Shown: one piece after another, positions 7,851 to 13,245 of the stretch | How the letters are laid out: every line of letters starts with the position of its first letter | Position numbering within the stretch: the first letter of the stretch is position 1 | Origin: Gammaproteobacteria bacterium | GTDB taxonomy: Bacteria > Pseudomonadota > Gammaproteobacteria > Granulosicoccales > Granulosicoccaceae | NCBI GenBank assembly: GCA_020444765.1 | Contig: JAGRHW010000055.1 | Span: 1-13,245, forward strand | Reading direction: 5' to 3' | Length of the DNA stretch: 13,245 bases | Program-made: the position numbers and the translations under genes | Notes under the pieces: generated by a model | Seen by the model: the letters and a program-made list of their open reading frames with translations, nothing else | Database searches by the model: none | What the model was told of the DNA's origin: nothing

Positions 7851-8014
7851 CCCTGACTGGAGATATCATACAGGCCCAGGAAGAACATTCTCAGCTTGCC
7901 CAGGTTTTTGCCGCAGGCGATGAAGAACGCCTTATTGCGCTGATCGGGGAACACTCGCAACATACCCGGGATCGCCTGCTCGCTGGCCTGGTCTCACGGG
8001 ACTCCACGACATAA
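7847..8014 (+). pseudogene. C-terminal remnant of a GntR/FadR-family (FCD domain) regulator
   Basis: On the plus strand an open frame runs from just after a TGA (7844-7846) to TAA (8012-8014). It reads QAQEEHSQLAQVFAAGDEER and continues LIALIGEHSQHTRDRLLAGL. This is the end of an FCD ligand-binding domain (pattern EH..L...F.AGD...L..L...H....RLL). The DNA-binding domain and start are missing. It abuts the permease remnant on the opposite strand; both genes have lost their 5' parts at the same point, so a deletion between two divergent genes explains the arrangement. Confidence 0.65.
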
Positions 8015-8051
8015 TAGATTTTTCGCAACAAGCCCTGTGAACTCAGTGCAT

Positions 8052-8111
8052 CAGCTTTCAGCAGCCTGTCGCGCGGAGTTGTAATACTCCGCGCTTTCCC
8101 GGCAAAAGCTG
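8052..8111. repeat. Strong hairpin between the GntR remnant and the PepSY gene
   Basis: A perfect 9-bp GC-rich stem, GCGCGGAGT (8071-8079) with ACTCCGCGC (8086-8094), around loop TGTAAT, flanked by a weaker outer pair CAGCTTT (8052-8058) with AAAGCTG (8105-8111). It lies just past the stop of the leftward PepSY gene and could end that transcript, but neither strand has a proper T-run. A stand-alone repeat element is an alternative; no second copy is seen in the window. Confidence 0.5.
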
Positions 8112-8122
8112 GAAGCTATTGC

Positions 8123-8407
8123 TCAGTCCTCAACTTCAGTCTTTACCACCTCAGCACTGACCGGGTGCATGAACAGCTCGACTTTTTTGCCTTGCGCGTC
8201 TTTTGCATAAACTTCGTAGCAGCCGTCTTCGACCTTGATCTTTCGTACGTCGTAGCCCATTTCCGCGGCTTTGGCTTTTACCTCATCCTTACTCATCCAC
8301 TCGGAATCGGGCGTCTTGCCGCACAGTCTGTCGTCGGAGGCGAAAGCTGCTCCGGCTGAGCCGGCAAGGATTGCCGCAGAGATTACTATATAAAGTGCTT
8401 TTTTCAT
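8123..8407 (-). CDS. Secreted PepSY-domain protein with two cysteines
   Basis: A 94-residue protein. Residues 1-23 form a signal peptide (KK, hydrophobic core, AFA before SDD). The mature part is one PepSY domain: WMSKDEVKAKAAEMGYDVRKIKVEDGC (37-63), then YEVYAKDAQGKKVELFMHPV. Cys29 and Cys63 could form a disulfide in the periplasm. Small proteins of this kind often sit beside b561-type cytochromes, as here. AGGAAA lies about 8 bases before the ATG. It is transcribed leftward, divergent from the DUF2202 gene, from a promoter with the shared TCAG direct repeat. The biochemical role of stand-alone PepSY proteins is not established; a helper of the membrane cytochrome or a modulator of the sensor kinase are both possible. 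Confidence 0.88.
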   Translation of the reverse strand: MKKALYIVISAAILAGSAGAAFASDDRLCGKTPDSEWMSKDEVKAKAAEMGYDVRKIKVEDGCYEVYAKDAQGKKVELFMHPVSAEVVKTEVED

Positions 8408-8465
8408 GATCTGTTTCCTGTTTGTTGATTGATCTCGGCGGAACCTGTTTCCGTCCGATGTGGAT

Positions 8466-8497
8466 AGAATAATTCGCTCACACTGACCAAAGGCTGA
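8466..8497 (-). promoter_or_regulatory. Promoter of the first PepSY gene with direct-repeat box A
   Basis: On the minus strand: TCAGCCT-TTGG-TCAGTGT (8497-8480), 8 bases, then -10 TATTCT (8471-8466). No -35 of consensus type is present; the box occupies that place. The 11-bp repeat period and position resemble a Pho box, typical of OmpR/PhoB-family activators. The predicted start near 8459 gives a leader of about 50 bases. Confidence 0.7.
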
Positions 8498-8506
8498 TTG
8501 TTTTTT

Positions 8507-8537
8507 TCAGCTTATTTTCAGCTTCGCTCCCTATATT
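8507..8537 (+). promoter_or_regulatory. Promoter of the DUF2202 gene with direct-repeat box B
   Basis: TCAGCTT-ATTT-TCAGCTT (8507-8524), 7 bases, then -10 TATATT (8532-8537). The two heptamers are identical and 11 bp apart. The predicted start near 8544 lies after the first ATG of the long open frame (8498) and so supports ATG 8603 as the true start. Box A lies back to back, 9 bases to the left. Confidence 0.75.
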
Positions 8538-8602
8538 CAAAAGACAGATGGATGATGGACATCCTCTGCAATAATTTTAATCATCAATACAAGGCGAACA
8601 TC

Positions 8603-9295
8603 ATGAACATCATTAAACCCGTTTATATGGCAATCGGAATTTCTCTGGCTGTTGCAGCGTGCAGCGATACGGACAGCACCGACGATCCGACGCTGTCAGT
8701 CAACGAGCAGGGTTACTCGGAAATCAACCCGGAGCCCTTGCAACAGGATTTACAGGAGATCCCTGCCGGTGAACTGTCTGAAGAAGAAATCAGCGGGCTG
8801 TTGTATATGCGCGAAGAGGAAAAACTTGCCCATGATGTCTACCGGTATCTGTTTGACGTCTGGAATCAGAATGTCTTCGATAATATTGCCGACAGCGAAC
8901 AAACCCACACCGATGCCGTGAAGGCATTACTGGTTCGTTACGCTTTGACTGACCCCGCCGAGGGCAAGGATGCGGGACAGTTCGAGAACCCTGAATTACA
9001 ACAACTGTACGACTCATTGGTCGCTGAGGGTGAGGCCAGCCTGATCGACGCGCTGATGGTTGGCGCGGCCATAGAAGAAATCGATATCATCGATATCGCT
9101 GAGGCAATGGAAAACATCGAAGATAATGACGATATCGTTCTAGTCTACGATAATCTGATGAAGGGCTCGCGCAATCACCTGCGGGCGTTAGTCAAAAATC
9201 TTTCGAATAACGGCATTACTTATGAGCCACGCTATCTCAGTCAGGAAGAATATGACAGCATCGTAAACAGCGATATCGAGAAAGGTTCCCAATAA
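8603..9295 (+). CDS. DUF2202 ferritin-like lipoprotein
   Basis: A 230-residue protein. Residues 1-20 look like a lipoprotein signal with lipobox LAVAAC (Cys20), followed by an acidic linker. From about 60 the DUF2202 domain is clear: YMREEEKLAHDVY (68-80), IADSEQTHTDAVKALL with an ExxH motif (Glu99, His102), GQFENPELQQLYDSLVAEG, ALMVGAAIEEIDI (Glu158/159) and GSRNHLRAL (His192). These Glu/His residues are placed as in a four-helix di-metal protein, so iron binding or oxidation outside the cytoplasm is a reasonable inference, not an established function. I chose ATG 8603 over the in-frame ATG at 8498 because AAGGCGA lies 5 bases upstream, the lipoprotein signal begins there, and the promoter -10 (8532) lies between the two. 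Confidence 0.88.
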   Translation: MNIIKPVYMAIGISLAVAACSDTDSTDDPTLSVNEQGYSEINPEPLQQDLQEIPAGELSEEEISGLLYMREEEKLAHDVYRYLFDVWNQNVFDNIADSEQTHTDAVKALLVRYALTDPAEGKDAGQFENPELQQLYDSLVAEGEASLIDALMVGAAIEEIDIIDIAEAMENIEDNDDIVLVYDNLMKGSRNHLRALVKNLSNNGITYEPRYLSQEEYDSIVNSDIEKGSQ

Positions 9296-9316
9296 ACCAA
9301 ACCCGCCTCTACTGAC

Positions 9317-9348
9317 ACAAGCCCGGCCGACAGCCTGGCCGGGCTTGT
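9317..9348. terminator. Bidirectional hairpin terminator between converging genes
   Basis: A perfect 12-bp stem ACAAGCCCGGCC (9317-9328) with GGCCGGGCTTGT (9337-9348) and an 8-base loop. It lies between the stops of the DUF2202 gene and the leftward cytochrome gene. The stem ends in AC-AA/TT-GT rather than a long T-run, so termination is inferred mainly from its strength and position. Confidence 0.7.
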
Positions 9349-9375
9349 AATGATTCTGCCCTTATCGGCGGCTGG

Positions 9376-9933
9376 CTAGACTGATCGTTTACGCCCGGTG
9401 AACATAGCTCTGACCAGATTTTCACCGTGCGACAAACCTGAAAATACCACGCCTGCAATATGTAATCCGACCAGAAACAATGTGACATTGACTGCCGCTT
9501 CGTGAACTTCTTCGATCCATTCCTCACCCCACAATGCATCGCTCGTCATTAAAATGCCGCTGAGACAAATTATGCCAAGCATGGTTAGCAAAGCAATGAC
9601 CATTACGCCACCGGCGGGATTATGGCCAATATAACGTCTGGCCCGCCTTGCAAGCATGTCTTTTGCATAGGACCACACAACGGTCGGTCTGTAGATAAAA
9701 TCCGCGAACCGCGCATGCGGACTGCCGATAAACCCCCAGATAACCCGCAGCACCAGCAGCCCTGCAATACCATAACCGGCCAGCTCGTGCAGCTCTTTCC
9801 ACTCATCACCACTCGCCCAGGCAACGATAAAAAGTCCCAGCAGAGACCAGTGAAATACCCTGACCAGCGGATCCCAGACGCGCACCGTTTCCGCTTGCAG
9901 CTCACTCGGCGGGCTTGATTCCTTAATGTTCAT
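9376..9933 (-). CDS. Cytochrome b561-type di-haem membrane protein
   Basis: A 185-residue inner-membrane protein with four predicted helices (about 24-42, 50-70, 108-130 and 145-165). It fits the bacterial cytochrome b561/hydrogenase b-subunit family. His28 (RVFHWS), His49 (LHELAGYG), His144 (EEVHEAAVN) and His158 (GLHIAGV) sit at the helix positions used to hold two b haems; GHNPAGG (103-109) is also typical. It would carry electrons across or within the membrane, perhaps between quinones and a periplasmic partner. RBS AGAGGT precedes the ATG. It runs leftward, divergent from the PepSY-regulator-kinase operon, and its promoter bears box C, so control by that regulator is likely. The partner protein is unknown; the neighbouring PepSY and DUF2202 proteins are candidates. 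Confidence 0.9.
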   Translation of the reverse strand: MNIKESSPPSELQAETVRVWDPLVRVFHWSLLGLFIVAWASGDEWKELHELAGYGIAGLLVLRVIWGFIGSPHARFADFIYRPTVVWSYAKDMLARRARRYIGHNPAGGVMVIALLTMLGIICLSGILMTSDALWGEEWIEEVHEAAVNVTLFLVGLHIAGVVFSGLSHGENLVRAMFTGRKRSV

Positions 9934-9992
9934 GTTGACCTCTTTGATTCCGGATGTGTTTGTATAACGAATCGTGACATAAGCCGTACAAG

Positions 9993-10024
9993 ATCATATG
10001 AGGTTACAACTGACATAATGCTGA
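9993..10024 (-). promoter_or_regulatory. Promoter of the cytochrome b561 gene with direct-repeat box C
   Basis: On the minus strand: TCAGCAT-TATG-TCAGTTG (10024-10007), 8 bases, then -10 TATGAT (9998-9993). It is the most degenerate in the second heptamer, but spacing matches the other boxes exactly. The predicted start near 9986 gives a leader of about 52 bases. Confidence 0.65.
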
Positions 10025-10033
10025 TCGACGCTG

Positions 10034-10065
10034 TCAGCTTGTTATCAGCTTTACCGTGCTAGGCT
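10034..10065 (+). promoter_or_regulatory. Promoter of the PepSY-regulator-kinase operon with direct-repeat box D
   Basis: TCAGCTT-GTTA-TCAGCTT (10034-10051), 8 bases, then a weak -10 TAGGCT (10060-10065). The heptamers are identical to those of box B. Its place before the operon that encodes a response regulator points to autoregulation. The predicted start (about 10071-10073) coincides with the ATG of the PepSY gene. Confidence 0.7.
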
Positions 10066-10072
10066 TGAACAT

Positions 10073-10411
10073 ATGATCCATACCCATCTGTTATTACGTC
10101 GCGGCCTGGCCTGCCTCTTTTCTGCCGGGCTGATTGCAGTCATGCTGAATAGCGCCGTGTTCGCTCATAACGACGATGACCATTTTCTCGATGAGGTTCA
10201 TCGAGCCGTCAAATCCGGTGAAATCAAACCGCTCGGGGAGTTGTTGCGGATCCTGGAAAAAAGGCTTTCCGGAGAAGTCATAGACGTCGAGATTGAATAC
10301 AAAAACAAAACCTGGATTTACGAATTCAAACTCGTCAGCGATGGCGGCAAACTGGTGGAGGTCTACTTGGATGCCTCTAACGGGCAAGTCATCGAGATCA
10401 AAAAGCAATGA
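10073..10411 (+). CDS. Secreted PepSY-domain protein, first gene of the two-component operon
   Basis: A 112-residue protein with a signal peptide (1-31: LLLRRG, hydrophobic core, SAVFA before HND). The mature part is a single PepSY domain: FLDEVHRAVKSGEIKPLGEL, LEKRLSGEVIDVEIEYK, WIYEFKLVSDGGKLVEVYLDASNG. It contains no cysteine in the mature part, unlike the other PepSY protein. No clear Shine-Dalgarno is visible, and the inferred transcript start falls on the ATG, so translation may be leaderless. The next in-frame ATG (10142) would destroy the signal peptide. The stop overlaps the regulator start as ATGA. Position in front of a sensor pair suggests a periplasmic accessory of the kinase, which is inference. 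Confidence 0.87.
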   Translation: MIHTHLLLRRGLACLFSAGLIAVMLNSAVFAHNDDDHFLDEVHRAVKSGEIKPLGELLRILEKRLSGEVIDVEIEYKNKTWIYEFKLVSDGGKLVEVYLDASNGQVIEIKKQ

Positions 10412-11094
10412 AAATCCTGCTGATCGAAGATGACCCCTTGATCAGCCGGGAAATTATCGACACTCTGAGCCGGGAAGGCTATCTGGTACAACATGAATCG
10501 AATGGCAGGAATGGCTGGTTTGCCGGTGATACGGAAGATTTTTCAGCAGTCATACTTGACCTCGGGCTGCCTGGCGTGGACGGCCTGACAATTCTCAAAA
10601 AATGGCGCATGGCCGGACAAACATTCCCGGTGCTTGTATTAACAGCGCGGGGAAGCTGGGAGGAGCGCGTTGAAGGAATCGACGCCGGCGCTGACGACTA
10701 CCTGCCCAAGCCCTTCCAGATGGCGGAAATGCTGGCCCGCTTGCGTGCGATCATACGCCGTTCGGCCGGGCAGGCGAGCGCCATACTGAAATCCGGCGAT
10801 ATTACGCTGGATACCCGCACTAAAATGGTCAGCAAGGCCAATATTCTAAAACAACTGACGCCACTGGAGTTTCGCTGCCTGCACCTGCTGATGCTGAACC
10901 AGGGCCGCGCCGTCTCACAGATGGAGCTGACTGAACAGCTTTACGCCCAGGACTTCGAGCGTGAAAGCAATTCCGTCGAAGTGCTGGTCGGACGTCTTAG
11001 AAAAAAACTCGGTCGCGACGTAATCCAGACACGGCGTGGTTTCGGGTATATCATCCCGGACCCTGAACACGATGATGACTCACCAGCCACCTGA
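10408..11094 (+). CDS. OmpR/PhoP-family response regulator
   Basis: A 228-residue two-domain regulator of normal size. The receiver domain (1-118) has the acidic pair Asp8/Asp9, phosphoacceptor Asp51 (VILDLGLPG), Thr79 and Lys101 (DDYLPKPF). The C-terminal winged helix (about 125-215) shows LTPLEFRCLHLL, SQMELTEQLYAQDFERESNSVEV, GRLRKKLG and RRGFGYII, close to the PhoP/QseB/PmrA branch. Regulators of this class bind direct repeats with an 11-bp period, which is exactly what precedes four promoters around this gene. It is therefore the best candidate for binding the TCAG boxes, including the one before its own operon. It starts at an ATG overlapping the PepSY stop and is followed by its kinase after a hairpin-bearing gap. 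Confidence 0.95.
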   Translation: MKILLIEDDPLISREIIDTLSREGYLVQHESNGRNGWFAGDTEDFSAVILDLGLPGVDGLTILKKWRMAGQTFPVLVLTARGSWEERVEGIDAGADDYLPKPFQMAEMLARLRAIIRRSAGQASAILKSGDITLDTRTKMVSKANILKQLTPLEFRCLHLLMLNQGRAVSQMELTEQLYAQDFERESNSVEVLVGRLRKKLGRDVIQTRRGFGYIIPDPEHDDDSPAT

Positions 11095-11105
11095 CCAGGT
11101 GGCTG
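11084..11105 (+). repeat. Hairpin over the response-regulator stop codon
   Basis: A perfect 9-bp stem, CAGCCACCT (11084-11092) with AGGTGGCTG (11097-11105), loop GACC. The TGA stop (11092-11094) lies at the top of the stem. There is no T-run, so it is not a classic terminator. In RNA it would sit just ahead of the kinase start and could lower kinase expression relative to the regulator. Confidence 0.55.
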
Positions 11106-11132
11106 CTTGACGAATCCCGCCTACCTCGGAAC

Positions 11133-12491
11133 GTGCCGATGCACTCGATACGAACGCGATTCCTGACCACCGCAATCATCAGCACCTGTCTTGCACTGGC
11201 TTTGTCGGCCTGGATATTTACCGAGCTATTCAGCCAGAGCTATCTGCGCCGAGTCGACCTGGAACTAACCGAACTGATCAACCAGCTTGCCGGCTCGATA
11301 GAATTCGACGCAAATGGCCTGATACGCCCGCCGGCACCGACCAGCGACCGGCGCTTCGAAAAAGCTTACAGCGGCGCCTACTGGCAAATAGAGGATAGTA
11401 AAAACAATCGTCGTCTGCGGTCTGTTTCACTCTGGGATTACGTCATTCCGCTGCCCAATGATATTCATGAACTCGGCAGCATTCACCGTTATTCCCTGCC
11501 GGGGCCCGATAACAGCACGCTGATCGTACAGGAGCGGCAGCTCCTTTTTACGACGCCGACCAACTTGGTTACCGTACGAATCGCCGTCGCACTGGACAGT
11601 AAATCCGTCGAACATGCCATCAAGATGTTTGCCCTGGATTTGATTCCTTTCATGCTGGGTCTGGCCGTTATTCTGGTCGCCACTTCGGCGGCGCAACTGA
11701 CCTACGGACTGAAACCCATTTCATCCCTGCGCGAAGGCCTGCAAAAAATCCACAACAGGCAAAGCAGACGTCTGCACGGTCAATACCCGACGGAACTGCT
11801 CGGCATGGTTCAGGTTATCAATCAGCTACTCGAAACCCAGGAAAAATCACTTGAGAACGCCCGCAAACATGCAAGTAACCTCGCACACGGACTGAAGACA
11901 CCGCTGACCACCCTGCTCAACGATGCCAGAAAACTGCATCAACATGGGGAAACCGATCTGGCCGACGAAATCGAAGCCGTGGCTCTGACCATGCAAAACC
12001 ACGTCAACGGCGAACTGACGCGCAGCCGCATCGTCAACAGCCCGCAACAGCGTCAATCCAACGCCAATATTGCGCAGGTCACCGACGAGATAATACGCAC
12101 GCTCAAGCGTGCGCCACGCGATACGCCGTTGACATGGAAAAAATCCATTGCCGGAAATCTAACGGTCGGCGTAGACCCGCATGACCTGCGGGAACTGCTC
12201 GGCAATCTACTGGAAAACGCCTGGAAATGGGCGCATAGTGAAATCAGTATCAGTGCGGCCAACTCCACCGACGGCATTGTTATCGATATCAAGGACGATG
12301 GCCAAGGCGTGGCGTCCGATCATATCGGCCATATCATGAAGCGCGGTATTCGCTACGACAGCAAGGTGCCTGGCACGGGGCTTGGTTTGTCGATCGTAGC
12401 CGAGATTGTGAATGTCTACAGCCTCGGCTTCGAGTTGAAAAACCGTGACCCGCACGGTCTGCATATACGGGTTGTCTTCCCGCAGGCATAA
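11133..12491 (+). CDS. PhoQ-like sensor histidine kinase
   Basis: A 452-residue membrane kinase. Helix 1 spans about 10-32 and helix 2 about 168-190, framing a periplasmic sensor of about 135 residues with no cysteine. A HAMP-like linker (190-240) follows. The phosphoacceptor is His252 in SNLAHGLKTPLTTLL, a form close to PhoQ (THSLKTPLAVL). The ATP-binding domain has N-box NLLENAWKWA (Asn362), G1 DDGQGV (388-393) and G2 GTGLGLS (414-420), all intact. Start is uncertain: GTG 11133 or ATG 11139, both with only a weak ribosome site. Together with the upstream regulator it forms a complete two-component system. The signal is unknown; the gene neighbours suggest an envelope redox or metal cue, but this is inference. 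Confidence 0.93.
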   Translation: MPMHSIRTRFLTTAIISTCLALALSAWIFTELFSQSYLRRVDLELTELINQLAGSIEFDANGLIRPPAPTSDRRFEKAYSGAYWQIEDSKNNRRLRSVSLWDYVIPLPNDIHELGSIHRYSLPGPDNSTLIVQERQLLFTTPTNLVTVRIAVALDSKSVEHAIKMFALDLIPFMLGLAVILVATSAAQLTYGLKPISSLREGLQKIHNRQSRRLHGQYPTELLGMVQVINQLLETQEKSLENARKHASNLAHGLKTPLTTLLNDARKLHQHGETDLADEIEAVALTMQNHVNGELTRSRIVNSPQQRQSNANIAQVTDEIIRTLKRAPRDTPLTWKKSIAGNLTVGVDPHDLRELLGNLLENAWKWAHSEISISAANSTDGIVIDIKDDGQGVASDHIGHIMKRGIRYDSKVPGTGLGLSIVAEIVNVYSLGFELKNRDPHGLHIRVVFPQA

Positions 12492-12516
12492 ATCCCGGCC
12501 GGCTAAAGCTGCGATC

Positions 12517-12534
12517 CGCTTAAAGAAAGCGTTT
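12517..12534 (+). terminator. Weak hairpin after the kinase gene
   Basis: CGCTT (12517-12521) pairs with AAGCG (12527-12531) across AAAGA, followed by TTT. The stem is only 5 bp, so termination here is tentative, though it lies between the kinase stop and a converging gene. Confidence 0.3.
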
Positions 12535-12562
12535 CAGGATATGCAAAAAACACCGCCGGGCA

Positions 12563-12922
12563 TCATTCCATCACCGAGTACAGAAAACCGCCACAAATGA
12601 CTTCAAACACCCAGCAGTCATAGAAGAAAAACTGATAGTGGTGGTAATGCGGCACTTTGGGACGGGCATGTTCAATTTTGGCGGATAGCTCGGCAATCCA
12701 CTCTGAGTGCTTGATTTCGTACGCGATGTCATCATCGACTGATTCACCGTAACCCGAGAAATCCATCCAACGGAATGTGAAAACCGACTCAAAGTCGATC
12801 CCGACGGTCTGGTTATCCCAGTTCAGAAACCTCATTGACAAAACATCTTCTTTAAACTGGATTGAGGGCATATTGGTTGCCGACACGGATATATCCAGTT
12901 CTTTCTTTTTTTCCCTAGACAT
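12563..12922 (-). CDS. Hypothetical cytoplasmic protein, aromatic-rich C terminus
   Basis: I do not recognise this 119-residue protein. It has no signal peptide or membrane helix. It is acidic in the middle (GESVDDDIAYEI) and ends in an aromatic, His-rich stretch (VPHYHHYQFFFYDCWVFEVI). The fold looks like a small alpha/beta protein of the sort often carried as accessory genes, sometimes as toxin-immunity or integron-cassette proteins, but no partner toxin or attC site is visible. Its base composition and the flank to the right are more AT-rich than the rest of the window, which hints at acquisition. The start is uncertain: AGGA lies about 13 bases before ATG 12922, and TATAAT overlaps that ATG, so Met18 (12871) is an alternative. 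It converges on the kinase gene. Confidence 0.55.
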   Translation of the reverse strand: MSREKKKELDISVSATNMPSIQFKEDVLSMRFLNWDNQTVGIDFESVFTFRWMDFSGYGESVDDDIAYEIKHSEWIAELSAKIEHARPKVPHYHHYQFFFYDCWVFEVICGGFLYSVME

Positions 12923-13245
12923 TATATTGTGTTTTTCCTATCCGCATTCCAGGGTCCCTCCGGAGAGCTAGCTTATCGTATTCAGCTGCAAGCGAAGAAC
13001 ATTGCATCAGATACGGCTTATAAAATGATAATTTATTTGTTTTGTGCTAGCTGCTTGCGAATTTTTTTGCCTCGATGCATGCATAATAGCATCTGTTTGT
13101 TTTTCGACAAGCAGCAGCCCTAAAAAACCGTTTAGCAGGTCAATCGGATAATATAAAGTTCGGAGATCAGACTTTGTGAAAAGGCCACCTGACACTGTCA
13201 GTTTACACGGCATCACTTGATTTCAGCACAAAAGGCGGGAAGGTA
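12923..13245. other. AT-rich stretch without a convincing gene
   Basis: The short open frames here have no ribosome sites or family features and are not called. The stretch should hold the promoter of the leftward hypothetical gene. Visible marks are a short inverted repeat GATGC...GCATC near 13074-13094 and the 13-base palindrome CTGACA-C-TGTCAG at 13189-13201, which has the look of a dimer-protein operator for a gene beyond the window edge. I see nothing else. Confidence 0.5.

Noticed and set aside
8051..8064. TCAGCTTTCAGCAG as a fifth regulator box
   Set aside because: The half-sites are 7 bp apart, not 11, and no promoter follows; part of a hairpin instead.
8052..8111. Integron attC-like recombination site
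   Set aside because: The hairpin lacks the conserved attC core sites, and no integrase or cassette array is visible.
8498..8602. Upstream extension of the DUF2202 protein to the ATG at 8498
   Set aside because: It would include the promoter -10 and box B, has no ribosome site and would bury the lipoprotein signal.
12923..13216. Short open frames on both strands near the right edge
   Set aside because: No ribosome sites, no recognisable domains and AT-rich composition; expected by chance.

Overview
The window looks like chromosomal DNA of a gammaproteobacterium, probably a free-living, respiring, possibly marine or saline lineage. The CydD/CydC pair resembles the E. coli proteins, and the window also holds a tripartite TRAP transporter, an aromatic-ring dioxygenase and a PhoP/PhoQ-type two-component system. 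No rRNA, tRNA, CRISPR array, insertion sequence or phage gene was recognised. The species cannot be named from this sequence.

Left part (1-1834, minus strand): the start of cydC and all of cydD, overlapping by ATGA. Together they encode the ABC exporter needed for cytochrome bd assembly. Middle (2128-7639, plus strand): a LysR-type regulator followed by what looks like a single operon. It holds a type I extradiol (VOC) dioxygenase, a class II aldolase-fold protein of the decarboxylase-like kind, and TRAP small permease, large permease and binding protein. The likely job is uptake of an aromatic or other organic acid, ring cleavage and decarboxylation. The later steps of such a pathway are not in the window. 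A T-rich hairpin closes the operon.

Junction (7758-8014): a deletion scar. The last 30 codons of an RbsC-type sugar ABC permease (minus) abut the last 50 or so codons of a GntR/FCD regulator (plus), as if the middle of a divergent sugar-uptake locus had been lost.

Right part (8123-12491): a compact envelope module. It consists of a secreted two-cysteine PepSY protein (minus), a DUF2202 ferritin-like lipoprotein (plus), a b561-type di-haem membrane cytochrome (minus), and an operon of a second secreted PepSY protein, an OmpR-family response regulator and a PhoQ-like histidine kinase (plus). All four transcription units start from promoters with the same direct repeat, TCAGCNT-N4-TCAG(Y)(K)(K), repeat period 11 bp, lying 7-8 bp before a -10 element. 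The two divergent intergenic regions carry these boxes back to back with an identical 9-bp gap. This is the most notable observation: the sequence itself predicts one autoregulated regulon, probably controlled by the response regulator encoded in it, joining a membrane haem protein to periplasmic PepSY and ferritin-like proteins. A redox, oxidant or metal response is the natural guess, but the inducing signal is not visible.

The end of the window (12563-13245) has one unrecognised small gene on the minus strand and an AT-rich stretch with no convincing gene.
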